NCBI RefSeq assembly: GCF_900101165.1
Contig: NZ_FNFK01000019.1
Span: 1-35,124 of the forward strand
Reading direction: 5' to 3'
DNA length: 35,124 nt
DNA from: Alkalibacterium thalassium
GTDB taxonomy: Bacteria; Bacillota; Bacilli; Lactobacillales; Carnobacteriaceae_A
This document shows, one piece after another, positions 23,808 to 31,809 of this stretch (position 1 is its first letter; the number at the start of each line of letters is the position of its first letter). The position numbers were made by a program, and so were the translations under genes. The notes beneath the pieces are model-generated. The model did no database searches, was not told the origin of the DNA, and saw only the letters and a list, made by a program, of their open reading frames with translations.

Positions 23808-24224
23808 ATGATGAAAAAAGTGTATGGTAAGTTCCATCAGTTTATCGATTATTTTCTTTTCGGAGTCATTACGGCTTCCTTGAACATCATTTTGTTCTAT
23901 ACTTTTAATCAGAAAATTGGGCTGCATTATCTATTGTCTAACGCCATTGCGATCACACTGGCGATTCTTTTTTCTTATATCGTCAACAAGAAGTTTGTTT
24001 TCCAAACAAAAATGACGACTAAAAGAGCTGTAGCCAGAGAGATGTTCCTGTTTATAACCATGAGAGCGACAGCTGCTGTAATGGATATGGCGGGGCTGTA
24101 TATACTCGTTCAGTTCATCCGGCTGGGTGCTACCCTTTCAAAAGTAATTATAGAAACTCTTATTGCCACAAGTAATTATTTTGTAAGTAAACGAATTATT
24201 TTCAAAAATGAAGGAAGAATGTAA
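23808..24224 (+). CDS. GtrA-family membrane protein
   Basis: About 138 aa with four hydrophobic helices in the GtrA pattern: FHQFIDYFLFGVITASLNII, LLSNAIAITLAILFSYIVNK, KFVFQTK after helix 2, and SNYFVSKRIIFKNEGRM at the end (compare RIQKFVVFKD in the GT2-GtrA fusion of this window). GtrA proteins are thought to move polyprenyl-phosphate sugars across the membrane. ATG 23808 has GAGAGG at 9 nt; 23802 is the alternative. It lies between two unrelated soluble enzymes in one operon. Confidence 0.88.
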   Translation: MMKKVYGKFHQFIDYFLFGVITASLNIILFYTFNQKIGLHYLLSNAIAITLAILFSYIVNKKFVFQTKMTTKRAVAREMFLFITMRATAAVMDMAGLYILVQFIRLGATLSKVIIETLIATSNYFVSKRIIFKNEGRM

Positions 24225-24241
24225 ATGAATGGAGGATAATG

Positions 24242-24790
24242 ATGAAGAAAGCACTGATCAATATTGATTACACGAACGATTTCGTAGCAGAAGATGGAGC
24301 ACTCACTTGCGGGGAGCCTGGTCAGGCAATTCACGACCGAGTTCTTGAACTGACTAAACAATTTTATGATGAAGGAGATTATGTGGCGTTCACAATTGAC
24401 TGTCACGAAGAGGGAGATGACTTTCACCCCGAAAGCAATCTCTTTCCGCCGCATAACATAAAAGGGACTGCCGGGAGACATTTATACGGCAAACTGGAAG
24501 AATACTATCAGTCTATCAAGGAAAAGGATACGGTCTATTATTCTGACAAAACCAGATATAGTGCATTTAAGGGGACTGACCTTGAACTGAAACTGAGAGA
24601 ACGTGGAATAACTGAGCTGCACTTAATTGGGGTATGCACCGATATTTGTGTGCTTCATACAGCAGTTGATGCATACAACAAGGGATTCGAAATTGTTGTG
24701 TACAAAGATGCTGTAGCAAGCTTCAATCAGGCTGGGCATGAATGGGCACTTTCCCATTTTGAGCAGACAATCGGAGCAAGAATTATATAA
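24242..24790 (+). CDS. Isochorismatase-family hydrolase (nicotinamidase-like)
   Basis: A 182-aa cysteine hydrolase with the family triad: Asp9 in INIDYTNDF, Lys in YYSDKTRYSAF and the nucleophile Cys in GVCTDICVLHTAVDAY. A FTIDCHEEGDDFHPES segment supplies the Asp-x-His and His that bind metal in nicotinamidases (PncA), which convert nicotinamide to nicotinate for NAD salvage. That is the likeliest role, though related enzymes act on other amides. ATG 24242 has GGAGG 6 nt upstream; 24239 is the alternative. It is the last gene of the OYE-GtrA operon and ends before a large inverted repeat. Confidence 0.9.
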   Translation: MKKALINIDYTNDFVAEDGALTCGEPGQAIHDRVLELTKQFYDEGDYVAFTIDCHEEGDDFHPESNLFPPHNIKGTAGRHLYGKLEEYYQSIKEKDTVYYSDKTRYSAFKGTDLELKLRERGITELHLIGVCTDICVLHTAVDAYNKGFEIVVYKDAVASFNQAGHEWALSHFEQTIGARII

Positions 24791-24813
24791 ACGCGCTTTT
24801 TTAAGCACGGACA

Positions 24814-24897
24814 AAAACCCGAACAGTCTAAAGTAACTCCTAAGCTGTAAATGATTGGTTTACAGCTTAGGGAATAGTTTAGATTCATTCGGGTTTT
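24814..24897. terminator. Large nested inverted repeat acting as bidirectional terminator
   Basis: Outer arms AAAACCCGAA (24814) / TTCGGGTTTT (24888), middle TCTAAA / TTTAGA, inner perfect arms CCTAAGCTGTAAA (24839) / TTTACAGCTTAGG (24859) with loop TGATTGG. It lies between convergent genes, with T runs on both strands. The inner 33-bp unit has the 13-7-13 geometry of array A. Confidence 0.8.
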
Positions 24898-24916
24898 ATT
24901 TTAATGCAGAGTTACT

Positions 24917-25444
24917 TTAACTGAATTGTATGAAAATAGTGAGATCATAGGGGTCAGAGTCGTGCATCATTTGACCACTTGAAGGGTCGCACTGGTTATA
25001 AGGACCACCTGTGACATAGGCAAAGGACATAAGAATGGTTGATTGAAGATAATGCAAGGCAGCTTGAGCATCTACATCAGGTAATTCTCCTAGATAAATG
25101 TCCTCTACAAAAAGTTCCAAGTTAGTATCCTGAGAAGGGACTAGTTTAACGTTATTTGTACGGTAACTTTCATACTGATATATTTTTTTATTGTAGGTAG
25201 AAAGTTCTTTTTCAGTCTTCCCACCGAAGGACCGTTTCGAATAGTCTTTTTTTATAATTTTGTTTACAATTGCATCGATCGTCTGCTGATTCCTGCTTAT
25301 ATCACTGGCTGCAAGTTGAAGTTTATGCTTGATTGTCAGCGGGTACTTGTGTTTCTGTTCTTTAAGCGATACAGATGGAATAAGCTGATCGGACTTGATC
25401 GAGTGATTTTTTATAAAGTTTTTCAAGCCTTCATAGAAACTCAA
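24917..25444 (-). CDS. Hypothetical protein, 175 aa
   Basis: I do not recognise it. The N-terminal two thirds are basic and helical (MSFYEGLKNFIKNHSIKSDQ, KQKHKYPLTIKHKLQLAAS by pattern, IIKKDYSKRSFGGKTEKELS). The C-terminal third is acidic and more hydrophobic (LELFVEDIYLGELPDVDAQA, LQSTILMSFAYVTGGPYNQC) and ends in DSDPYDLTIFIQFS. There is no signal peptide or clear membrane helix. TTG start has GGAGG 8 nt upstream. It is convergent with the isochorismatase-type gene. A single gene with a credible start but no functional hint. Confidence 0.7.
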   Translation of the reverse strand: MSFYEGLKNFIKNHSIKSDQLIPSVSLKEQKHKYPLTIKHKLQLAASDISRNQQTIDAIVNKIIKKDYSKRSFGGKTEKELSTYNKKIYQYESYRTNNVKLVPSQDTNLELFVEDIYLGELPDVDAQAALHYLQSTILMSFAYVTGGPYNQCDPSSGQMMHDSDPYDLTIFIQFS

Positions 25445-25865
25445 GGTTTTTCCTCCTCCTTAGATTCTATTATAAAGTTCTTTATTTCTATTTCGAGATG
25501 ATTAATGCCTACCTAAATGATACATAATGGAGTGCCATGGTTCAACTAAAATGCTTAATTTTAAACTATATTAAAATTAATGTAACGAGTTAAACTTTAA
25601 CCAGTTAATAGTTTATAAAAACTTTATATTAATTTTTATAAATAATACAGTTAAAGTAAATTCACTGTATTAAAAAACAACTCTTCTCATGCACCACTTA
25701 ATAATTTATCACTAGCCCTTTTTTATGTCAAATCATATAGCTGAACAGAGAAGAAACAGAGCTTAAAAGGACATGTCATTCGATTGCATGAGTGTGATAT
25801 AGTATGGGTGTACCGTTTCGAAATTTCTAATAGAAAAGATTACATAAAAACGATTGAGGGATAAT
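25445..25865. other. AT-rich intergenic region with several inverted repeats
   Basis: No gene visible. Perfect repeats are TTAATTTTAA/TTAAAATTAA (25555-25580), TTTATAAAAA/TTTTTATAAA (25612-25642) and AATACAGT/ACTGTATT (25644-25671), plus an imperfect AAACTTTAA/TTAATAGTTT between them. It should also hold the outward promoters of the 175-aa gene and of the histidine kinase; I see no strong -35/-10 pair. Confidence 0.5.
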
Positions 25866-26996
25866 ATGATTAGCTTTTGGACAACTACAGGTTTTCTTCT
25901 TGGATTATGGCTTGCAGCTGTTTTTCAGGCCGATGGAGTGAACGAATGGAAAGTGGCATTAAGCATTCCGTTTTTTCTGATTTACTTTCTTCTCCCTATT
26001 CTTAATAAAAAGGTCAGAATAGCGGCTTTTCTAATTCTGCCTGTTCTTGTACTCCTTCCTTTGTGGGGCATGGGGTCATCTCCACTGATCTGGTTTATTT
26101 TCAGTGTCCTTGGAATTGAATATGGTTTGAGAAGTGAGCTGGGAAAACCGGCTGTCTATCTGACGTATTTATTATTAGTAAGTCTCAGTCCAAATGTGGC
26201 AGCAGGAATATCTCTTAACCTCATAACTCATATCGCCAGTATGAGTTTTCTTTTATATCTCGTTTATATGTACGAGCAGACTGTTGGGCGGTTCAGTGAT
26301 TTGAGAGCAGAAAATGAACGGCTGTACTCAGACTACCGTTACTTGAAAAGACGTGTTTCAAGAGCAGAACAGCTGGCCAGACAGGAAGAACGGAGTGCTG
26401 TCGCCAGGGATATTCACGACTCAGTCGGACACAGATTAACTGCATTAGTCATGCAGCTCGAAGTGGCACGATATCAAAGTTCAAACGAGGCAATCAGCAA
26501 TCAGCTGGCTCAGTTTAAAGAACTGGCTAACGCCAGTCTGCAGGAAACGAGAGAAGCGGTCAGTGCCTTGAAAGCCGACGAGACAGCTGGTCTTCAGGCT
26601 GTTATTCAGTTAGTAAGAAAGCTTGAAGCAGAAAGCCATCTTCAGGTCCGCTTTCTATTCGACTCCGGAGTATTGAACGTCCCGCTGTCCAATGCCCAGT
26701 CTGTTGTTATCTATAGAGCGATTCAGGAATCACTGACTAACATGATGCGCCATAGCGGAACCAGGCAGGCTGATATTCAGTTCAAACTGATTGCTGGCCG
26801 TTATTTTCAATTTACGGTGAGTCACAAACTCATGGAAAAAGTGAGTTTTAGTGCAGGATTTGGTCTGACAAATATGAGAAAGCGGCTGGAGGAAATCGAA
26901 GGCGATCTCGACATTAAGCAGTCTAATCATCTGTTTGTAGTAAGAGGACGATTTCCGTTCTTATCAGAAGAAGGAGAGGGAAGTGAAAATGATTAG
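25866..26996 (+). CDS. Sensor histidine kinase, NarL/LiaS class (LnrJ-like)
   Basis: A 376-aa membrane kinase. Five to six hydrophobic segments occupy residues 5-140 with almost no extracellular loops, so it probably senses within the membrane. A coiled linker precedes HisKA_3 with EERSAVARDIHDSVGHRLTA (phospho-His) and the ATPase N box AIQESLTNMMRHSGTRQADI. The usual G1 Asp-x-Gly-x-Gly is missing: the strand FQFTVSHKLMEK passes straight to GFGLTNMRKRLEEIEG. ATG 25866 has GAGGG 5 nt upstream. It overlaps the response regulator gene and heads a drug-exporter locus of LnrJK-LMN type. Confidence 0.92.
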   Translation: MISFWTTTGFLLGLWLAAVFQADGVNEWKVALSIPFFLIYFLLPILNKKVRIAAFLILPVLVLLPLWGMGSSPLIWFIFSVLGIEYGLRSELGKPAVYLTYLLLVSLSPNVAAGISLNLITHIASMSFLLYLVYMYEQTVGRFSDLRAENERLYSDYRYLKRRVSRAEQLARQEERSAVARDIHDSVGHRLTALVMQLEVARYQSSNEAISNQLAQFKELANASLQETREAVSALKADETAGLQAVIQLVRKLEAESHLQVRFLFDSGVLNVPLSNAQSVVIYRAIQESLTNMMRHSGTRQADIQFKLIAGRYFQFTVSHKLMEKVSFSAGFGLTNMRKRLEEIEGDLDIKQSNHLFVVRGRFPFLSEEGEGSEND

Positions 26997-27633
26997 AATT
27001 ATGCTGGCAGAGGATCAGACACTTGTAAGACAGGGAATCAAGCTGATGATCGAAGCAGATGCGTCTTTAAAAGTGACAGGAGAAGCAGGAAATGGACAGG
27101 AAGCCGTTGATCTTTGCAGGCAGGAACAGTTTGACCTTGCTCTGCTTGATATTAGAATGCCGGTCATGAATGGGCTGGAAGCGAGCCGACTTATCAGAGA
27201 GAGCTGTCCGGACATCAAGATCCTCATTCTGACTACTTTCAATGATGAAGATTATGCAATGGAAGCATTAAAAAACCAGGTAAACGGTTATCTGCTAAAA
27301 AATGGTGACATCGAAGAACTTCACCGGGCCATCTATCATTGTATGGAGGGTGGACTGATTATCGAAGGGAAAGTTGCCGCAAAAGTCATGCCGTCGCTTA
27401 TTCATAGCAATAAAAGTCTACAAGAGGCTGATACAGGCCTGACAGAAAGAGAAGTGAGCATACTTTCGCTCATCGGGCAGGGACAGAACAATCAGGAAAT
27501 AGCTGAGCGACTGTTTCTTTCAGTGGGGACAGTCAAGAACAATATCAGCGGCATTCTCGATAAGCTGGAATTAAGGGACCGGACACAGCTTGCGATTTAT
27601 GCAGTCAGGCATGATCTCGATAGAAAAGAGTGA
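26989..27633 (+). CDS. NarL-family response regulator (LnrK-like)
   Basis: About 214 aa. The receiver domain has the acidic pocket LAEDQTLVRQG, phospho-Asp in LALLDIRMPVMNG, Thr in ILTTFNDED and Lys in YLLKNGD. The LuxR-type helix-turn-helix at about 145-210 reads LTEREVSILSLIGQGQNNQE, then GTVKNNISGILDKLELRDRT. Phosphorylated by the overlapping kinase, it should activate the downstream ABC genes. ATG 26989 and GTG 26983 both have usable ribosome sites in GGAGAGGG; both overlap the kinase 3' end. Confidence 0.94.
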   Translation: MIRIMLAEDQTLVRQGIKLMIEADASLKVTGEAGNGQEAVDLCRQEQFDLALLDIRMPVMNGLEASRLIRESCPDIKILILTTFNDEDYAMEALKNQVNGYLLKNGDIEELHRAIYHCMEGGLIIEGKVAAKVMPSLIHSNKSLQEADTGLTEREVSILSLIGQGQNNQEIAERLFLSVGTVKNNISGILDKLELRDRTQLAIYAVRHDLDRKE

Positions 27634-27636
27634 CTT

Positions 27637-27686
27637 TAGTCATTCCATAAAATGACTGGAGACAGTATCGATGCTGTCTTCTTTTT
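27637..27686 (+). terminator. Hairpins between regulator and ABC genes (terminator or attenuator)
   Basis: AGTCATT/AATGACT, then a near-palindrome GACAGTATC/GATGCTGTC (27661-27678) followed by TTCTTTTTT. It would partly uncouple the ABC genes from the two-component genes. Confidence 0.65.
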
Positions 27687-27729
27687 TATATACTTTAAGC
27701 AGGATAAATGTAAAAAAGGAGTGAGACAC

Positions 27730-28662
27730 ATGCTGGAAACTAAAGACTTGACGAAACGGTTCAAATCAAAAACAGCTGTCAATCAGTTGAATCTGTATCT
27801 GGAAAAAGGCGAGTCAGTCGGGCTTCTCGGTCCAAACGGCGCGGGGAAATCAACGACCATATCAATGATTGCTACGTTGCTGCCACCGTCTTCTGGAAAA
27901 GTCAGGTTCAACAATGAGGATGCCTGGAAAAACCCTCAAGGTCTCAGACAAGTGCTGGGCGTAGTTCCACAGGAGATTGCCTTATATGAAGAATTATCCG
28001 CATATGAAAATATGAAATTCTTCGGTAAAGTCTACGGGCTTAAAGGAAAGCAGCTGGAGAGTAGAATTGAAGAAGTACTCGAACTCATCGGTCTGACTGA
28101 AAGAAAGAAAGATGCTGTTAAGACGTATTCTGGCGGAATGAAGAGACGGATAAATATCGGTGTGACCCTGCTTCATGAACCGGAGATACTGATCATGGAT
28201 GAACCGACTGTAGGAATCGATCCACAGTCAAGAAACTATATTCTCGATATGATTAGAGAGCTCAACCGGTCAAGAGGAATAACCGTACTCTACACCAGTC
28301 ATTATATGGAAGAAGTAGAAAAATTATGTGACCGTGTATATATCATGGATCATGGAGAAATTATCGCCTCTGGTACCAATGATGAGCTGAAAAGTATTTT
28401 ATCTAATGAAGAAACCATCCATATAACTGTCCAGACTCATTCGCTATCGTTTGAAGAAAAGCTAAGTCAGCTGCCGGCTGTCACTCAAGCATCTGAAGAA
28501 GAGCAGGGCTATAAAGTCATTGCATCAAAAGGAGAAAACCTTCTTGAAGATATTTTTGAGCTGTCAAGACAGACACAAACTAAAATTACTGGAGTGTCCC
28601 TTCAAACCCCATCTCTGGAGGATGTATTCCTGCATTTGACTGGACGAACCTTAAGAGACTGA
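27730..28662 (+). CDS. ABC exporter ATPase (LnrL-like)
   Basis: A 310-aa ATP-binding subunit of an ABC-2 drug exporter. Walker A GPNGAGKSTTIS, Q-loop VVPQEIALYEELSA, signature TYSGGMKRRINIG, Walker B ILIMDEPTVGIDPQ and H-loop TSHYMEEVE are all intact. A roughly 80-residue C-terminal domain (NDELKSILSNEETIHITVQT to LEDVFLHLTGR) is typical of the DrrA/LnrL class. ATG 27730 has GGAG 8 nt upstream; the longer frame from 27652 lies over the hairpin region and is not coding. It is followed after 13 bp by the first permease. LnrLMN exports linearmycin-type polyenes; the substrate here is unknown. Confidence 0.93.
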   Translation: MLETKDLTKRFKSKTAVNQLNLYLEKGESVGLLGPNGAGKSTTISMIATLLPPSSGKVRFNNEDAWKNPQGLRQVLGVVPQEIALYEELSAYENMKFFGKVYGLKGKQLESRIEEVLELIGLTERKKDAVKTYSGGMKRRINIGVTLLHEPEILIMDEPTVGIDPQSRNYILDMIRELNRSRGITVLYTSHYMEEVEKLCDRVYIMDHGEIIASGTNDELKSILSNEETIHITVQTHSLSFEEKLSQLPAVTQASEEEQGYKVIASKGENLLEDIFELSRQTQTKITGVSLQTPSLEDVFLHLTGRTLRD

Positions 28663-28675
28663 AGGAGGATAAGGT

Positions 28676-29950
28676 ATGTTTTCACTTATAAAAAAGGATA
28701 CATTGATTCTGACCAGAAGTCGGTCAGATCTGACTGAACTGCTCCTCATGCCGTTCATTCTCATAGCTATTCTTGGGCTTGCATTAGGGAACCTCTCCTT
28801 ATCTGAGTTTAATATCAATGCTTTTCCGGTAGCACTTGTGCAGGGGCAGTCAATTGACAGAGAGCTGGAAGACTGGGAGGAAGTACTCGAGAACAGAGGT
28901 GTTCCAGAAGACATGATTCCCTTGCTTACAAGTCAGGCAGAAGCTATGGCGCCCGGAATTCAGCTCAGCACACTACTCAATGATGATGAAGTAGCTGAGT
29001 GGATCCAAGTCGTGGATTATGCCTCCCGTGAACAAGCTCTAGAAGCATTGGATGAAGGAGAGGTCTCCGGTGTCATCAGTATACCTGATGGTTTCAATGC
29101 ATCTGTCTGGGATGCTGTCATGTTCGAAGAGGATGAAACAGGAGTTATTTCACTGGAGGTTCTGAACTTCGATAACGTTACAACGGATATCATCAGAAGT
29201 GTGCTGTCCTCATATGCCAATCAGTTCAATTTAGAAGCGTCCATTGCAGTTGCCACTAATGGTGATGCGGACGCAGCAGAACCAGCAGAGGAGAGCTATG
29301 GAGAAATAACTACACTGAATGCTGCAGATCCAATTTCTTCATTTCAGTATTACACTATTGGAATGGGAGTCATGTTTGCCCTCCATACAGCCCCCGCTCT
29401 AGCCAGCAGAGCCTTCAAAGAGAAGAAGCAGCATGTCTTCGGAAGGCTGATGATTTCCAGAATGAATCCACTGACCTTTTTAGGCAGCAAAATGATCTCG
29501 GGCACGATCATCACGTTTCTTCAGTTAGGGATTCTTTTCGGTTTGAGCACCTTGATTTTTGGCACTTTGAGGGGGTATCCGCTTCGGTTCTGGATCGATC
29601 TGGGGATGCTTAGTCTGGCGTATTCACTTGTCGTGGGGGCGATCACCAGTCTCCTGACATCAATCACCTTGTACTCCAACAGCAATGCATCATCCGGCTT
29701 TTTTGGAGGCATACTGGTGACCTTGTTTGCTTTTGTTGGTGGAAGCTTTACTCCAGTTGAACAGTTCTCTGAAGCACTGAGAAGTATTGGAAACTGGACA
29801 CCGAACGGAGCGATGATGACGGCGTATCTTCAGCTGATGCAGGGATTTGAAATGAGCGAGATCATTCCGCTAGTGACACGAGTGGCCGGGATGACAGCTG
29901 TTCTGCTGGTCGTAAGTGTCGGACTCTTTCCGAAAAGGAGGTTGGATTAA
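28676..29950 (+). CDS. ABC-2 exporter permease (LnrM-like)
   Basis: 424 aa with the ABC-2 plan: one N-terminal helix (MPFILIAILGLALGNLSLSE), a large extracellular domain (about 45-215, acidic), then five to six helices from YYTIGMGVMFALHTAPALAS to the end, including FLGSKMISGTIITFLQLGIL and GGSFTPVEQFSEALRSIGNW. It forms the channel with the next gene product. Strong ribosome site AAGGAGG. It ends at the base before the next ATG. Confidence 0.92.
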   Translation: MFSLIKKDTLILTRSRSDLTELLLMPFILIAILGLALGNLSLSEFNINAFPVALVQGQSIDRELEDWEEVLENRGVPEDMIPLLTSQAEAMAPGIQLSTLLNDDEVAEWIQVVDYASREQALEALDEGEVSGVISIPDGFNASVWDAVMFEEDETGVISLEVLNFDNVTTDIIRSVLSSYANQFNLEASIAVATNGDADAAEPAEESYGEITTLNAADPISSFQYYTIGMGVMFALHTAPALASRAFKEKKQHVFGRLMISRMNPLTFLGSKMISGTIITFLQLGILFGLSTLIFGTLRGYPLRFWIDLGMLSLAYSLVVGAITSLLTSITLYSNSNASSGFFGGILVTLFAFVGGSFTPVEQFSEALRSIGNWTPNGAMMTAYLQLMQGFEMSEIIPLVTRVAGMTAVLLVVSVGLFPKRRLD

Positions 29951-31042
29951 ATGTGGACAGTCTTTAAATTACAGTGGATCAGGCTGTTCAAGCAGCCGAC
30001 TCTGCTGATTACTTTTCTAGGGATGACTTTAGTCTTCGTTTATTTTATGGCCGGAGCACAAGGGGAACAGACCATAACTGTTCCAACCTTCAGTGAGACT
30101 TTGAGTCAGGAAGAGCAGTCAGACTGGCTTGACCGATTAAATGAAGAAGAAACATTCGAATTCATTGAAAGTGATTATGAAACGGTATATGAAGACATCA
30201 GGATGAATGAGCGTGCCTTTGCATTAGGACTGGAAGAGGATCGTTATCAGTTTCTTATTGGACGGGAAGATATGGAAATCTCTACACTGATCCAATACGT
30301 TAATCAGATTTATTCTGAAGAGCAGCGTCTTGAACAGGTCAGACAGGACTTCGGGACTGAAAATATCGATGTAAGCAATTATATTCAAGTTGAAACGACA
30401 GGTCGGACAGAAGCTGCCTCTTCCAATGAAATATACAGAATGGCTGTCGTGGTCGGTATGAGCTTATATTTTTCAGTCTATTCAATTTTGTATCTGATGA
30501 CAAATTTAGTTGAAGAGAAACAGACAGGGACCTGGCAGAGACTGATCTTTTCTCCGCTGACGAAAACCAGGATATATACTGGACAGCTCCTGCACTATAT
30601 GCTGGCCGGTATTCTGCAGATATTCCTTGCTCTTCTGATTCTTCACTATCTGGTAGGTATTGAATTCGGAACAAACTATATGGAAATGAGTGTGCTCATC
30701 ATCTGTTTTGTATTTGCGATCGTATCTTTAGGAATGCTTCTAATGGGGCTTGTCGGTTCCCCTCAGCAGCTGCAGGTCGTTATACCGATTGTAGCGACAT
30801 CGATGGCTATGCTTGGTGGAGCATTCTGGCCGCTTGAAGTGGTCAGTAATCAGATACTTCTGTTTCTGGCAGAACTGATGCCGATCAAATATGGCATCCA
30901 AGGAATGATGGGAGCAGTGCTTCAGGACCGCTCCTTATCTCAGCTGCTGGAACCGATCGGTGCTTTAGTTCTAATGGGAATCATTTTCATGGGTATCGGA
31001 ATCAATCTGATGGAACGGGTGTCAGAAAATCAGAGCATATAA
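29951..31042 (+). CDS. ABC-2 exporter permease (LnrN-like)
   Basis: 363 aa, same plan as its partner: helix 1 (LLITFLGMTLVFVYFMAG), a shorter extracellular domain with many acidic residues (about 36-155), then helices from IYRMAVVVGMSLYFSVYSIL to the C-terminus, with NLVEEKQTGTWQRLIFSPLT as the typical cytoplasmic turn and AMLGGAFWPLEVVSNQ before the last helices. GGAGG lies 9 nt before the ATG, inside the end of the first permease gene, so translation is coupled. Confidence 0.92.
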   Translation: MWTVFKLQWIRLFKQPTLLITFLGMTLVFVYFMAGAQGEQTITVPTFSETLSQEEQSDWLDRLNEEETFEFIESDYETVYEDIRMNERAFALGLEEDRYQFLIGREDMEISTLIQYVNQIYSEEQRLEQVRQDFGTENIDVSNYIQVETTGRTEAASSNEIYRMAVVVGMSLYFSVYSILYLMTNLVEEKQTGTWQRLIFSPLTKTRIYTGQLLHYMLAGILQIFLALLILHYLVGIEFGTNYMEMSVLIICFVFAIVSLGMLLMGLVGSPQQLQVVIPIVATSMAMLGGAFWPLEVVSNQILLFLAELMPIKYGIQGMMGAVLQDRSLSQLLEPIGALVLMGIIFMGIGINLMERVSENQSI

Positions 31043-31068
31043 GCATCCTGTCAGTCTCAGGACCTATC

Positions 31069-31089
31069 GACCAGGGTGGTCAATTTTTT
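31069..31089 (+). terminator. Short terminator of the ABC operon
   Basis: GACCA-ggg-TGGTC followed by AATTTTTT; the stem is only 5 bp. Confidence 0.5.
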
Positions 31090-31098
31090 ACATACTGT

Positions 31099-31128
31099 TC
31101 GACCGACTAGGTCAGTCAGTCATATTTA
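31099..31128 (+). promoter_or_regulatory. Promoter with TetR-type operator
   Basis: GACCGAC-TAG-GTCAGTC (31101-31117) is a 17-bp near-palindrome with one mismatch. It lies between a possible -35 (TCGACC, 31099) and -10 (TATTTA, 31123). Position, size and placement over the promoter fit autoregulation by the TetR protein encoded 19 bp after the -10. Confidence 0.65.
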
Positions 31129-31146
31129 AGAGAAAGGAGGAGAGAA

Positions 31147-31782
31147 ATGGGAGAAGTTTTTAGGAGACTCCAAAAAGAAAAGCAGGACCGAATTTTGAAT
31201 GCCTGTTACAAGGAATTCACTGAGAAAGGATTTGATCAGGCATCCACCAACATTATGGCTAAAGAGGCGGGCATAGGGAAGGGGACACTGTTCTACTATT
31301 TCAATAATAAAGAGGCATTATTCTATAACTTGATCGAAGAAGCCTTTTCGATAGCGGAAGACCAGTTCTTAAATCAGATCGATTTTGATGAAACTGACTT
31401 TTTTGAACGGTTGAGACAGACGACTGAGCTCAAGTGGGCTGTGTATGAAAGACAACCACATGCACTAGGCTTTCTTGCGAGTGTATTCATCCATGCAGAT
31501 AAGTATGATCTGCCGGCTGAACTGGCTGGAAAACGGTCAGAAGCCGAACAGACCTGGGGAACCGTGCTGACAAAGAATATTGATTTTACAAAATTTAGAG
31601 ACGACATCCCTCAGGAGACATCGTTTAATTTTATTCGCTGGACTGTAGAAGGGTATCGAACAGAGATGGAGCAGCGAATAAAAAGTCAGAATCTCGATGA
31701 ATTTAGCAATGCAGACTTTTCACCTTATTATGATGAGTTTTACACGTATCTGGATACACTAAAGACCATATATTATAAATAA
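31147..31782 (+). CDS. TetR-family transcriptional repressor
   Basis: 211 aa. Residues 8-55 form the DNA-binding domain: RILNACYKEFTEKGFDQAST, IMAKEAGIGKGTLFYYFNNK, EALFYNL. The remaining 150 residues are the all-helical ligand-binding and dimer domain, with aromatic residues typical of drug sensors. GGAGG lies 6 nt upstream. It heads an operon with an ABC ATPase 27 bp downstream and a large permease, and probably represses it from the operator at 31101 until an exported compound binds. Confidence 0.93.
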   Translation: MGEVFRRLQKEKQDRILNACYKEFTEKGFDQASTNIMAKEAGIGKGTLFYYFNNKEALFYNLIEEAFSIAEDQFLNQIDFDETDFFERLRQTTELKWAVYERQPHALGFLASVFIHADKYDLPAELAGKRSEAEQTWGTVLTKNIDFTKFRDDIPQETSFNFIRWTVEGYRTEMEQRIKSQNLDEFSNADFSPYYDEFYTYLDTLKTIYYK

Positions 31783-31809
31783 ATTGAGAGGGAGAATGGA
31801 GGGGCAGTC

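Noticed and set aside
27652-27729. N-terminal extension of the LnrL-like ATPase
   Set aside because: It reads through a terminator-like hairpin; GGAG and the ATG at 27730 match the usual family start.
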